Below are positions 9,767 through 20,393 of a DNA stretch of 64,000 nt, piece by piece (position 1 is the first letter of the stretch; each line of letters begins with the position of its first letter). The translations under genes and the position numbers were made by a program. Location: NCBI GenBank assembly GCA_001657385.1, contig LYSZ01000008.1, forward strand, positions 159,490-223,489. The letters are read 5' to 3'. The DNA comes from Parvularcula sp. BBD 1991-13. GTDB taxonomy: Bacteria > Pseudomonadota > Alphaproteobacteria > Caulobacterales > Parvularculaceae. The notes beneath the pieces were generated by a model that ran no database searches, was not told the origin of the DNA, and saw only the letters and a list, made by a program, of their open reading frames with translations.

Positions 9767-11792
9767 GATGGCGGAACGGCTCTCCCCGCCCGCCCGGATC
9801 GCCCGGGCGTGGGCGGACATCCCCCTGACGCGCAAGGGGCTCGTCGTCGTCGCCGTCCCCCTGGTCATCCTGATCGGGGCGCTCGTCACGCTCTATCGGG
9901 CCAGCAACGCCGAAGCCCAGGCGGAAAGCGAAGTGCGGCGCGCATTTTCGATCCAGCGCGACGTCTACCAGGTGCATGCGCTTCTGGCCGAGGCGGCGAG
10001 CGGCGTGCGCGGATTTCTTCTGACCGATCAGGAACGGTTCCTTGAGCCCTACTGGAAAGCGGACCGGGAGTTGCCGGCGACGCTTGCGCGCCTCGATCTT
10101 GCGATTCAGGACCGCGGCGTGCGCGAAGCCTATGAGGTGTTTCTGACGCAGGCGGACAAAAAGCGCGTCAGTCTCGACAGGCTGCTCGACCTCGGGCGAC
10201 AGGCAGGCGAGCGACAGGCAGGCGGGCGGCAGGCAGGCGGGCGCCCCGGCGCGCCGTCCGGATTGCCCCCCGAGATTCTCGACCTCCTGGTCGTCAACAA
10301 GGCCGACCTCGACGATCTCCGGCGGCAGATCGACGTCATCCAGTTGCGCGAAGGCCGCCTTCTTGATGCGCGGCAGGTGCGGGTCGAGCGCGTCCGCCAG
10401 CAGTTTCTGCTTCAGACCGCAGTCAGCGCCGTCGTCGGCGTCCTCGGCAGCCTACTCGCCGTCTATCTCTTCTCCACGGGCATCGTGCGTCGGGTCCACG
10501 CGCTTGAAGGCAACGCGGAGCGGTTGCAGAAAGGCGAGCCCCTGGCCGCTTTCCCGCCGGCCTTCGACGAGATCGGGCGCCTCGCCCGAAAGCTCGACAG
10601 GGCGAGCGCGCTGCTGCGGCAACGGGAGTCCGCATTGCGCGAGAGCGAGGAGCGTTTCCGCCTCGTCGTCGAACGGGTTCGCGATTACGGCATTTTCGCC
10701 CTGACGCCGCAAGGCGAAGTCGCCACCTGGAACACGGGCGCCGAGCGCATCAAGGGATGGAGCGCGGATGAAATCCTCGGTCAGCATTTCGGCCGTTTCT
10801 ACCCGGAGGAAACCCGCGATTTTCTTCCCGGGCAGATGCTCGCGCGCGCGCGGCGCGACGGCTCCGCCGAAGACGAGGGATGGCGCATTCGCAAGGACGG
10901 CTCGCGGTTCTGGGCGAACGTCATCATCACGGCGCTGCGCAATGACGAGGGCGAGTTGCGCGGCTTCGCCAAGGTGACCCGCGACATCACCGAGCGCAAA
11001 CAGTCCGAGGAGGCCCTGCGCGTCGCCAGGGAAGAGGCGATCGCCGCCAATCTTGCGAAAAGCTCCTTTCTCTCCCGCACCAGTCACGAGTTGCGCACCC
11101 CCATGAGCGCCATCATCGGCTTTGCGCAGATGCTTGAGCTTGACCACGACCAGTTGCCCGAGCGGCACCAGAAGGCCGTCGGGCAGATCCTCAAGGCGGC
11201 GAGACACCTGTTGTCGCTGATCAACGACCTCCTCGACATTTCGAGCATTGAAGCGGGGGGCGAGGAGATGAATATCGAGACCGCCGAACTCAACGACATC
11301 CTCACCGAGGCGCATGGATTGTCCGCGCCGATCGTCAAGGCGGCCGGGCTCCGGTTCGATTTGCAGCTGCCCGAGACGCCCCTGGCCCTCGCCTGCGACC
11401 GGCGGCGCGCCATACAGATCATCCTCAATCTTGTCACCAACGCGGCGAAATACAATCGTCAGGGTGCGTTCGTCCGGCTCGCGGCGCGGGCGGATGGGGC
11501 GCGGGCGATCATCGAAGTGTCCGATGACGGGCCCGGCATCGCCCCCGGCGACGCCCCCAGATTGTTCACTCCTTTCGACCGGCTTGGCGGGGAACGGCAA
11601 AAAGGCGTGGAAGGCTCCGGCCTGGGCCTCGCCCTGTCGAAGCGCCTCGTCAAGTCGATGGACGGCGAAATCGGCTTCGAGCCGAACCGGGCCGCGGGCC
11701 GCGGGTCCGTCTTCTGGTTCAGCCTGCCCCGCGCGCCGTCGCCGGCGCAGGCCGCCATTGAAAAACCTTCCGGGGAGGAACCAACGCCATGA
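9756..11792 (+). CDS. CHASE3-HAMP-PAS sensor histidine kinase
   Basis: The 678-residue membrane kinase has TM1 at about 25-47, a periplasmic CHASE3-like domain ([18 protein letters not shown]), TM2 at about 219-243, HAMP, a PAS domain at about 303-415 ([16 protein letters not shown], ending in [12 protein letters not shown]), HisKA with His444 in SHELRTPM, and a HATPase domain with [10 protein letters not shown] and GSGLGLALS. The periplasmic domain contains an in-frame 3x5-residue repeat (separate entry). The start is either ATG 9756 or ATG 9768; both overlap or abut the previous stop. It has no receiver of its own; the next gene supplies one. Confidence 0.93.
   Translation: MAARMAERLSPPARIARAWADIPLTRKGLVVVAVPLVILIGALVTLYRASNAEAQAESEVRRAFSIQRDVYQVHALLAEAASGVRGFLLTDQERFLEPYWKADRELPATLARLDLAIQDRGVREAYEVFLTQADKKRVSLDRLLDLGRQAGERQAGGRQAGGRPGAPSGLPPEILDLLVVNKADLDDLRRQIDVIQLREGRLLDARQVRVERVRQQFLLQTAVSAVVGVLGSLLAVYLFSTGIVRRVHALEGNAERLQKGEPLAAFPPAFDEIGRLARKLDRASALLRQRESALRESEERFRLVVERVRDYGIFALTPQGEVATWNTGAERIKGWSADEILGQHFGRFYPEETRDFLPGQMLARARRDGSAEDEGWRIRKDGSRFWANVIITALRNDEGELRGFAKVTRDITERKQSEEALRVAREEAIAANLAKSSFLSRTSHELRTPMSAIIGFAQMLELDHDQLPERHQKAVGQILKAARHLLSLINDLLDISSIEAGGEEMNIETAELNDILTEAHGLSAPIVKAAGLRFDLQLPETPLALACDRRRAIQIILNLVTNAAKYNRQGAFVRLAARADGARAIIEVSDDGPGIAPGDAPRLFTPFDRLGGERQKGVEGSGLGLALSKRLVKSMDGEIGFEPNRAAGRGSVFWFSLPRAPSPAQAAIEKPSGEEPTP
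10197..10241 (+). repeat. 3 x 15-bp in-frame tandem repeat encoding RQAG(E/G)
   Basis: Three near-identical 15-bp units encode [15 protein letters not shown] (residues about 148-162) in the periplasmic sensor domain of the CHASE3 kinase. The unit length is a multiple of three, so copy-number change would lengthen or shorten the domain without breaking the frame. Confidence 0.85.
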
Positions 11793-12238
11793 GCGCGCCG
11801 GGCGATTTCGTCACCATGCAGGAGATCACCAGGCGGCGGGTGCTCGTCATCGACGACGAGGAAGCCAACATCCTCCTGCTTGAATCCCTGCTTGAACGCG
11901 AGGGATACGAGGACGTTCACTATCTCGTCGATCCGGCGAGAGCGATGGAGACGTTCATCGAGACGGCCCCGCATATAGTCCTGCTCGACCTGATGATGCC
12001 CGACATCGACGGGTACCAGCTGCTCGACGCCTTCCGGCGTCAGACGCGCCCGGACGAGTTCCGGCCGATCCTTGTCCTGACCGCGGACACCACTGTACAG
12101 GCGCGCCGCCGCGCCCTCTCCCTCGGCGCCAAGGACCTGGTGGTGAAACCCTTCGACGTGATCGAGGTCGGCCTGCGGATTGCGAACCTGCTCGAAACGC
12201 AAATCCTATACGAGCGCCTCCGCCGGACGCCGGCGTGA
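11789..12238 (+). CDS. Single-domain response regulator (receiver only)
   Basis: The 149-residue protein consists of a CheY-like receiver domain: VLVIDDEEANI (acidic pocket), Asp67 in LLDLMMPDIDGY, Thr in LVLTADT and Lys in LVVKPFD. There is no output domain. The ATGA overlap with the CHASE3-PAS kinase implies coupled translation and makes it the kinase's likely phosphate acceptor, acting through protein contact or a phosphorelay. Confidence 0.92.
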   Translation: MSAPGDFVTMQEITRRRVLVIDDEEANILLLESLLEREGYEDVHYLVDPARAMETFIETAPHIVLLDLMMPDIDGYQLLDAFRRQTRPDEFRPILVLTADTTVQARRRALSLGAKDLVVKPFDVIEVGLRIANLLETQILYERLRRTPA

Positions 12239-12627
12239 GCGTAAATAATAGCGTGAGCGCACAGACGCACACGAAAAACGAGCTGTTGGAAGGTGAGCCG
12301 GCCTTGGACGCCGGCCTTGGGCGCCAGCCTTGGGCGAAGGATCGAAGCGGAACCCGCGCGATGGGATGGCGGGCCGCGTCGCGTGCATAAAAATGGCGGA
12401 GCTTGATGGTGACGCATCGAGCCGAAGCCCCCAGACGCCGCGACTGCGCGTCGGCCCGTCAGGCCGCCCGCCGGAGGCGATTGCGAAGCAATTAGCCGCG
12501 AGGCAAAGGATGGTGGAGCTAACCGAAGCTTCATCGAACCACGGCCCAAGCGGCCGACTGGCCGCCAGGCGGTCAGCCCGCCCCATCGGAGACACGAGCA
12601 AAGCGAGTTGTCGTGAGATATGTAAAG
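12239..12627. other. Intergenic region, 389 bases, with a 13-bp tandem repeat
   Basis: No supported gene is seen between the receiver gene and tRNA-Val. Open frames here are short, lack ribosome-binding sites and run into the antisense of the tRNA. The left part holds three tandem 13-bp copies at 12297-12335. Confidence 0.6.
12297..12335. repeat. 3 x 13-bp direct tandem repeat
   Basis: Three consecutive copies of GCC(G/A)GCCTTGG(A/G)C lie about 60 bases after the end of the signalling operon. They are non-coding and show only small differences between copies. Confidence 0.8.
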
Positions 12628-12702
12628 TGGTGGGCGCGGCTGGGTTCGAACCAGCGACCCCTACGGTGTGAACGTAGTGCTCTCCCGCTGAGCTACGCGC
12701 CC
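12628..12702 (-). tRNA. tRNA-Val (anticodon CAC)
   Basis: On the minus strand a complete cloverleaf can be drawn: acceptor GGGCGCG paired with CGCGCCC, D arm GCTC/GAGC, anticodon stem CTACG/CGTAG with loop TTCACAC (anticodon CAC, reading GUG), T arm GCTGG-TTCGAAC-CCAGC, discriminator A and an encoded CCA. The length is 75 nt including CCA. Confidence 0.96.
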
Positions 12703-12986
12703 GAAGATTCAGGCTAGTAGCGCACTCGTCGCGCGTTTTCAAGGGGATGCAGACAAGCGTTGCCGATCATGGCGGATCGCTGCGTTTTTTGGAGAAAGTC
12801 GTTGCCGTTACGTTGCCGCCTCGCCCGAACCGGGCCTTGAGGACGCTTCGTGACGCAAGCGTCTGGGCTTGCCAATCGACGCTTCCGAATTTGTCAGGAC
12901 GGACTTGGCGCACAAGCGAGCCTGAGGCTGTCGTTAACAATGTCGCTCGCGAATACGGACGACGGCCGCTGCTCCGTGTCGGGAAG

Positions 12987-14376
12987 TGTCAGGGTTTTTG
13001 TGTAAGTAGCGAACGCCGGCATGTTATGCTTGAAGGAGCAACGCATGCGAGAAGTGACGAAAAAACGTGAAATATCCGACGGCGGAGTTGATGAGCTTTT
13101 GAAGGAGTGAAACGCGAAGAGCGTTGAACGAAAAGCCGGAAGATCTGCTCGGGCCTGACGGGATATTCAAGGCGCTCAAAAAACGCATGATCGAGAAAGC
13201 GCTGGGCGCCGAGCTGAGCGGCCATCTCGGCTGCGACAAATCCGATCCCGCCGGGCGCGGCGGCGGCGACCGCCGCAACGGAACGAGCAACAAGACGGTC
13301 ACGACGGAGGATGGTTCGGTTGAGATCGGCGCGCCGCGCGATCGCAACGGGTCGTTCGAGCCGCAACTTGTGAAGAAAAATCAGACGCGGATCGACGGCT
13401 TCGATGACAAGATCGTCTCAATGCATGCGCGCGGGATGTCGGTGCGGGAAATCCGCGGGCATTTGAAGGACCTCTATGGCGTTGAAATCTCGCCGGATTT
13501 GATCAGCCGCGTCACCGGCGCGATCCTGGAAGACGTGAAAGCCTGGCAGACCCGGGCGCTTGATGCGATCTATCCGGTGGTCATTTTCGACGCCCTGCAG
13601 GTCAAGATTCGCGATCACGGGATCGTCCGCAACAAGACTGTCTACCTGGCGCTGGCGATCCGCCCGATGGGAAACGGGAAGTTTTGGGGATATGGACCGA
13701 GCAGACAGAAGGCGCGAAGTTCTGGCTGAAGGTCATGAACGAAATGAAAAACCGCGGGCTCGACGACATATTGATCGCCGTTGTCGACGGCCTCAAAGGC
13801 TTTCCCGAAGCGATCAATGCGTTCAGGCGCTGCATTGGCTTCGCCAATGGTCGCCCTCACTTCCAAAATGCGTTGTCCAGACCTGCATCGTACATCTGGT
13901 GCGATACTCGCTCAACTTCTGTTCCTACAAGGACAAAAAGCAGGTCGCGCGCGACCTCAAAACCGTCTACAGCGCCAAGGATGCTGACGACGCAGAAGAA
14001 CGGCTTGGCGATTTCGAGCAGAAATGGGGCGAAAAATACCTCTCTATCGGCCAGTCATGGCGGCGAAACTGGAGCCAAGTCATTGCGTTCTTCGCCTTCC
14101 CGAAAGATATACGTCGGATCATTTACACGACCAACGCTATAGAATCGCTCAACGCCTTGATCCGAAAGATAATCAAATCGCGCGGCCAGTTCCCGAATGA
14201 CGACGCCGCAATCAAGCTGATCTATCTCGCCGTCCAGAACGCCGGCCAGGTTACGAACGCCGGTGTCTGGGGTTGGAAGACAGCCCTCAATCAGTTTGCT
14301 ATCATGGTTGAAGACAGAATGCCGAACCAGATCTGAAACCTATGCCGGTTAATCCGTTTACACAGAATATCTGACA
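12987..14376 (+). mobile_element. IS256-family insertion sequence, inactivated
   Basis: Imperfect terminal inverted repeats bound the element: 12987-13022 on the left and 14342-14376 on the right, sharing TGTCAG, TGTGTAA and CCGGCAT blocks in order. They enclose one frameshifted IS256-type transposase gene. I see no matching 8-9-bp target duplication; the right end abuts an IstB remnant, so flanking DNA has probably been rearranged. Confidence 0.85.
13045..14336 (+). pseudogene. IS256-family transposase, disrupted by frameshifts
   Basis: The reading starts at ATG 13045 behind AAGGAG (MREVTKKREISDGG), then must change frame near 13105 to continue as NEKPEDLLGPDGIFKALKKR. A second break near 13667 looks like loss of one G within RPDGK. 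A third disruption near 13835-13865 carries a small rearrangement. It ends normally with [17 protein letters not shown] and LNQFAIMVEDR. The DDE-family segments ([21 protein letters not shown]) lie in different frames. It is not expected to make active transposase. Confidence 0.9.
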
Positions 14377-14706
14377 GGCTCCCGGCGGCAGGCGCAGATC
14401 GCCAAGCGTCATCTCCTGATCATCGACGAGCTCGGCTTTGCGCCGTTATCCAAGACGGGCGCCGAGCTTCTCTTCGAAGTGTTCTCCCAGCGCTATGAGC
14501 GCGGCGCCACGCTGGTGACGTCGAACCTGCCCTTCGACGAGTGGGCCGAGACCTTCGGCTCCGAGCGCCTCACCGGCGCACTGCTCGACCGGCTCACGCC
14601 CCACGTTCATATCCTCGAAATGAACCGCGACAGCTACTGGCTCGCCCAGGCGAAAAAGAACAAAGCGAGGCCGGATGCAAATGCCGGCGCCGAAGCCGGC
14701 GGATAA
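14377..14706 (+). pseudogene. IstB-like ATP-binding protein (IS21 family), 5'-truncated
   Basis: Immediately after the IS256 right end an open frame without a start reads the C-terminal part of IstB: RHLLIIDELGFAPLS (Walker B), FSQRYERGATLVTSNLPF, EWAETFGSERLTGALLDRL and THE terminal HVHILEMNRDSYWL. The Walker A half and any IstA partner are missing. The join at 14377 suggests the IS256 copy inserted in, or recombined with, an IS21-family element. Confidence 0.88.
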
Positions 14707-14895
14707 TCACAGCAAAGCGGAATGGACAAAAGGCGCGCCCTGACTCGAAGACGGTCAGCACGCCTTGCGGCGAGAAGTATTTTCCACTGTTCGACAGGTT
14801 TGACCGCGAAGTCCGGGAACGGGCGTCCGCAACGGACCGGATGAGGCCGCGCTTGGCGCAGACGCGCCGCCAAGGCCCGGAAAGCGAGGGCACGC

Positions 14896-14926
14896 TTGAT
14901 TTCTACAGAAATACCCGCTATATATT
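14896..14926 (+). promoter_or_regulatory. Probable sigma-70 promoter of the Xre/RES operon
   Basis: TTGATT at 14896-14901 and TATATA at 14919-14924 are separated by 17 bases, close to consensus and AT-rich against the surrounding GC-rich DNA. The antitoxin start follows 26 bases later. An imperfect palindrome (GAAATA...TATATTC) overlaps the -10 region and could be the antitoxin's operator. Confidence 0.6.
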
Positions 14927-14949
14927 CTTTCAAAGGAAAGGAGCGCCGA

Positions 14950-15327
14950 ATGCCCCAAACGGCAGTCATCGACAATCAGGAACGCGCGCGGGTCATGACC
15001 ATGGCTGTGGTCCGGGCCGCCGAAAAGCTCGGGCTTTCAGGCAAGGACATGGCCCTGATTCTTGGGGTTTCGGAACCGACCGTCTCGCGGATGCGCAAGG
15101 ACGAGTTCCGGCTGGAAGAAGGCACCAAGCCCTTCGAGCTTGGGGCCCTGTTCGTCCGCCTGTTCCGGTCGCTCGATGCGATCACCGGCGGCGACAGCAA
15201 GGTCGCCCATGCCTGGCTGCGCAATGACAACCGGGCGCTCGGCGGTCGTCCGCTCGATCAAATCAAGACGATTGCAGGACTGACTCATGGCCTTGCCTAT
15301 CTGGATTCCAGACGCGCTCCGCTCTGA
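14950..15327 (+). CDS. MbcA/ParS/Xre-family antitoxin
   Basis: The 125-residue protein has an N-terminal Xre-like helix-turn-helix (LGLSGKDMALILGVSEPTVS) and a C-terminal DUF2384 segment (ALFVRLFRSLDAITGG, AWLRNDNRALGGRPLDQI). AAAGGAG lies just before the ATG. In this family the C-terminus inserts in the active site of the RES toxin while the HTH represses the operon. The toxin gene begins inside its 3' end (41-base overlap), which is typical of coupled toxin-antitoxin pairs. Confidence 0.92.
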   Translation: MPQTAVIDNQERARVMTMAVVRAAEKLGLSGKDMALILGVSEPTVSRMRKDEFRLEEGTKPFELGALFVRLFRSLDAITGGDSKVAHAWLRNDNRALGGRPLDQIKTIAGLTHGLAYLDSRRAPL

Positions 15328-16003
15328 GCGGCAAGGCGTCAAACGCGTCTTCTGGCGCTGCGTGGAGGCGCAACACATCGTCTCCACGCTTGCGCTCGTC
15401 GACACGCTGGATGAGCAGCGCCTGCTGGAAGACATGCTCGAAGAGACCAAGCCGCCTGTCCCGCCGGACTGCGCGGGGTTGCATTATCTCTACATGACGC
15501 CGTTCCGCTACGGCCTCTATCCGAACGGGTCGCGGTTCCGCCGCGCCGGACCAACGCCGGGCGTCTATTACGTGTCGGAGGAACCGGCGACAGCGATCAT
15601 CGAAACCGCGTTTCATCTCTTGCTGTTCTACGCCGACTCTCCGAGCACGCCATTTCCGGCGCAGCCGACCGAGCACACCGCGTTCGACGTGCCGGTTCGC
15701 AGCGACGCGTCGATCGATCTCACCTCAAAGCCATTCAGCGACGCGGCTGACCTCTGGATGCATCCCTCAGACTACGAAGCGTGCCAACAGCTCGAAGAGG
15801 CTGCACGCGCCGAGAACATCCAACTGATCCGCTACGCGTCAGTCCGCGATCCCGACCACAGACCCAATGCCGCCATTCTCACCTGCACCGCTTTCGCCGC
15901 CACGGCCCCCACCCAGAACCAGACCTGGCGGCTCTGGTTTAACAAGACCGGCGTGCATGCGATCTGCGAGTTTCTGGGGGAGAAGTTTTCCCTGCGATTT
16001 GAT

Positions 16004-16006
<3 letters not shown>
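15287..16006 (+). CDS. RES-domain NAD-degrading toxin
   Basis: The 239-residue protein carries the RES fold: the Arg-containing segment SRFRRAGPTPGVYYVSEEP and the Glu-containing segment ATAIIETAFH, spaced as in RES toxins such as MbcT/ParT relatives, which phosphorolyse NAD+ or modify targets with ADP-ribose. It is paired with the Xre-type antitoxin. Its TGA stop coincides with the first bases of the IS3-remnant end at 16004, so the original C-terminus may have been slightly altered. Confidence 0.92.
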
Positions 16007-17274
<1,268 letters not shown>

Positions 17275-17375
17275 TTTGGTCCACAGATTCCGGCCATTTT
17301 ATGCAAGGAGAAGCAAAAGGAAGAGAAAATTCCTTTTGTTTTCAACCCTTTAAGCGGGTACCATTTCGAGAGAAA

Positions 17376-17452
<77 letters not shown>

Positions 17453-17678
17453 TCGCGAGCCCTCGGCCCGGCAGAGATCCGCACTTACGGCAAAGCCCCG
17501 GCGCGGTCAAGCTGGAATATCGCGCTCCCGGCGAGACTGCCGCGGGACCATGCAAGGCCGCCGCCGCCGGCTGAAGAACCGGCAGGAAAAGCGAACCTGC
17601 GCCCGACACTTTTTGCCCGGGGATCGAATCTCGCCTAAGCACCAGGGAGAGCATCCCGCCAGCCCGCCGAGCCGCCTC

Positions 17679-18803
17679 ATGATTTTTTTCCGACCGTCCG
17701 ATTCGGGCCTTAATTCGATGCTCGGCCAGGTGATGTGGTTCAAGCGGTTCTGCGACGGCTGCGGGCTCGATTTCGACGTCGCGGTCGATCTCGACGCCAG
17801 CCCGCGCAACCGCGCCGAGGGGGCGCTGCATCGTCTTTTCTTCGATGAGGCGCCGAGGGAAAATCTGCGCCGCACTTTCGATGACCGGATAAGCCTGCGG
17901 GAATTTTTCAACAGCGCAATTTCGGGCGCCGGCGTCAGGCCGGCGCGAGACATTCTTGTCGACGCCGGCCTCAAGGACGGCGCCGGCGGGGGAAATGTCT
18001 GGACCCTGCACGAGTTTCAGCTTCACTGCCTGCGCAACGGCTTCCTCTCGGACCGGTTCCCCTACTGGGCGGCGCCGCTCGACCGGTGGACCCGGCGCGG
18101 CGCGCTGGCGCAGGCGGGCGGTTCGGAATCGCGGGACAAGGCCGCATCCTCGCTTTGCCTGATCCACAGCCGCATCGGGGACTGTTGCGTGCTGACGCGC
18201 GATCGTCTGCCTGCTGCGCTCGCCGCTGCGTTTCCCAAACCCGTCTTCGCAGCTCAGCGCTTTATGTCGCGGGAAGACTTCCAGCTATATTCGTTCGGCC
18301 TGCATCCAAAAATGCCCCCTCGGCACTACGCCGAGCGGGGCGCGCGGCTTGTCGATGCAGAAGCGTACGCCGCCGCCGCGGCCGCCCTGAAACAATCGCA
18401 AGACAAGCCGGTCCGGTTACAGTTCATCAGCGACGGCTATACGAAACCGGCAGAGGCCATCGCAAAGGCAAGCGGGAAAGACGCCGCGAGCGTCGAAAGC
18501 GCACTCAACGCCATGCTCGCGCCCGTAACGGCGCTCAGCGACAGCGTCCTGCTCGGCGAGACCGCCGCGCTTCTGGCGCCGACGCTGCAGGCCGTGATGG
18601 ATTGCGATTTCCTGATCTCCGGCCCGTCCCTCTTCGCCGTCACAACCAAGCTCGCGGTGCAAGGGGAAGGCGCGCTGGACCGCTGGCGGATGCTCGATCA
18701 GAGCGACACGCTCAGCCGGTATCTGCAATTGCCGGCGCTGGTCAACCTGCCTTTGCCCGTTTACGAGGCGCGCCTGCTGCAATTGATCGCAACGTCGGGC
18801 TGA
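17679..18803 (+). CDS. Hypothetical protein, possibly GT-B/O-fucosyltransferase-like
   Basis: I do not recognise this 374-residue protein with certainty. It is soluble. DSGLNSMLGQVMWFKRFCDG near the start and LIHSRIGDCCVL in the middle (compare the HxRxGD motif of O-FucT/NodZ-like fucosyltransferases), followed by LQFISDGYTKPAEAI, suggest a fucosyltransferase-like GT-B fold. The nearby gmd and fcl genes would supply GDP-fucose, which fits but does not prove it. The ATG at 17679 was chosen because the homology-like region begins there. Confidence 0.6.
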   Translation: MIFFRPSDSGLNSMLGQVMWFKRFCDGCGLDFDVAVDLDASPRNRAEGALHRLFFDEAPRENLRRTFDDRISLREFFNSAISGAGVRPARDILVDAGLKDGAGGGNVWTLHEFQLHCLRNGFLSDRFPYWAAPLDRWTRRGALAQAGGSESRDKAASSLCLIHSRIGDCCVLTRDRLPAALAAAFPKPVFAAQRFMSREDFQLYSFGLHPKMPPRHYAERGARLVDAEAYAAAAAALKQSQDKPVRLQFISDGYTKPAEAIAKASGKDAASVESALNAMLAPVTALSDSVLLGETAALLAPTLQAVMDCDFLISGPSLFAVTTKLAVQGEGALDRWRMLDQSDTLSRYLQLPALVNLPLPVYEARLLQLIATSG

Positions 18804-18865
18804 GCCGCCTTACCCGGTGTGTCTTTCGTTATGCGCCCGGCGCGGCGCGCCCCGAAAAACGATCG

Positions 18866-19651
18866 TCAGCCCGCCGACGGAACACGCGCCTCGCGCGGCA
18901 GCCAGAAGACATTCAGCGGCGCGGCGCCCTCGCCATCGGCATAGGGCGCAAAGCCGTCCCCTCGCGAGTCAAAGATCCAGCTTTGGTAGTCGAGCGCCGA
19001 AACGACGGCGCGCACCGCCTCGTAACTCGCCGGGTTGTATTCGATCATCATCGCCGGCCGCGCGCGCGCCAGCGTTCGGCGCATCCCCGCGACGACGCGT
19101 CCCTCATGCCCCTCCACGTCGATCTTGACGATACGCGGCGACAGGTCGAGATCGTCGATGGGAAAAGCTTTCACCTCGGTCCGGCGGAAGGTTACCCGCT
19201 CGCCGATCCGGTGAATGCGCATATGCGCGTCGAGATTTCGCCGCGCCGTCTCTTCATCCGTAGACGCATAATTGGTCAGGGCGACGGATTTGAACACCGG
19301 CGTGAAAAGCGTCAGCTCGGCGCGCTCGTCCGAGGCGCCCATCAGCCGGTAGTCGAACCCGGCGATCCGGTCCTTGACCTTCTTCAGGGAGGCCTCGTGG
19401 AGCGCGTTCGCCTCGATGCTGAGGATCGGGCGCGAGGCGATCAGCTTGCGGTAGGACAGGGCCGACAGCCCGTCATTGGCGCCGATGTCGAGGAACGGCT
19501 CCGGGCCGTCGCCGAACAATGCGAGCCCCTTGAAATCCTCGTCATGGGGCAGCATGAAGTCCATGAAGGCGACGCGCCGCCGCACGAATTCGTAAAGATG
19601 AATGTCGGAGACGGCGAGGCCGCGCAGAAAATCCAGGATCGCGTGTTTCAT
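18866..19651 (-). CDS. FkbM family methyltransferase
   Basis: The 261-residue protein has the FkbM pattern: EPFLDIGANDGLSALSYRKL (SAM motif I, about 53-72), SIEANALHE, and the diagnostic RIVKIDVEGHEGRVVAGM (about 170-187). FkbM enzymes O-methylate sugars or small molecules. It is the last gene of the DprE-containing operon, starting 1 base after the dprE2-like stop, so it probably methylates the glycan or a precursor made there. Confidence 0.88.
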   Translation of the reverse strand: MKHAILDFLRGLAVSDIHLYEFVRRRVAFMDFMLPHDEDFKGLALFGDGPEPFLDIGANDGLSALSYRKLIASRPILSIEANALHEASLKKVKDRIAGFDYRLMGASDERAELTLFTPVFKSVALTNYASTDEETARRNLDAHMRIHRIGERVTFRRTEVKAFPIDDLDLSPRIVKIDVEGHEGRVVAGMRRTLARARPAMMIEYNPASYEAVRAVVSALDYQSWIFDSRGDGFAPYADGEGAAPLNVFWLPREARVPSAG

Positions 19652-19652
19652 C

Positions 19653-20393
19653 TCAAAGCGGCAGCCTTTTAAACACAGTTTCCGGAATGGACCGGATAAT
19701 CAGCATAATGAACGCCCAGAACCAGGGCGCGTAGACGATGTCTTTCGGCTTGTCGACGAGCCCGGCCACCCGTCTGGCGATGGCCGCCGGATCGGCGACG
19801 AGAAACATGCCTGGTTTGCCGAACACCATCTGCGTGTCGACAAAGCCGAGCTTGACGGTGGTCACGCGCACGCCCGCGCCGTGCAGCCGCCCGCGCAGCC
19901 CGGCGAAATAGGCGTTCATGCCGGCTTTCGCCGCGCCATAGACGTAGTTGCTGGCCCGACCGCGGTCGCCCGCCACGGAGGACAGGACGAGCAGGTGTCC
20001 GGCGCCCCGCGCTTCCATCGCGTCGACGATTCCGGCAAGGCCGGTCGCCGCGCCGAGAAAGTTGGAGGCGCCGATGTCGAGAATTTTGCGCGGATCGCTG
20101 CGCGCCGCGACCTGGTCGCCAAGGGCGCCGGTGGCGATCACGACGATATCGGGCGGACCGACCGCCGTCAGGACGGCGTCCGAGAAAGCGCAATGCGCGC
20201 CGAAATCCGCCGCGTCGAAGGCGAGCGCCGTCACCGCCGCGTCCGCCCGCACGCGCAGATCCGCCGCGATGATGTCGAGTTCGGCCCGGTCCCGCGCCGC
20301 CAGAACGACGCGGTCGCCGGGCTTTGCGAGCGCCAGGGAAATGCGCCGGGCAAGGCTCGACGTCGCGCCGAGGATGAGGATCGACCGGCTCAT
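19653..20393 (-). CDS. dprE2: SDR-family reductase, DprE2-like (polyprenylphospho-2-keto-pentose reductase)
   Basis: The 246-residue SDR has a nucleotide-binding start (ILILGATSSLARRIS), catalytic SSVAG and YGAAK (YxxxK), and a C-terminal hydrophobic tail (VYAPWFWAFIMLIIRSIP) as seen in mycobacterial DprE2, which reduces decaprenylphospho-2-keto-ribose to decaprenylphospho-arabinose with NADH. It overlaps the DprE1-like gene by ATGA, the expected functional partner. The actual lipid and sugar in this organism are unknown. Confidence 0.85.
   Translation of the reverse strand: MSRSILILGATSSLARRISLALAKPGDRVVLAARDRAELDIIAADLRVRADAAVTALAFDAADFGAHCAFSDAVLTAVGPPDIVVIATGALGDQVAARSDPRKILDIGASNFLGAATGLAGIVDAMEARGAGHLLVLSSVAGDRGRASNYVYGAAKAGMNAYFAGLRGRLHGAGVRVTTVKLGFVDTQMVFGKPGMFLVADPAAIARRVAGLVDKPKDIVYAPWFWAFIMLIIRSIPETVFKRLPL

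Noticed and set aside
12330..12671. 113-codon open frame ending in VGAAGFEPATPTV
   Set aside because: The C-terminal phrase is a well-known artefact of translating the antisense of a tRNA gene, here tRNA-Val.
12747..13070. 107-codon frame upstream of the IS256 element
   Set aside because: No ribosome-binding site or family signature, and it runs across the left inverted repeat.
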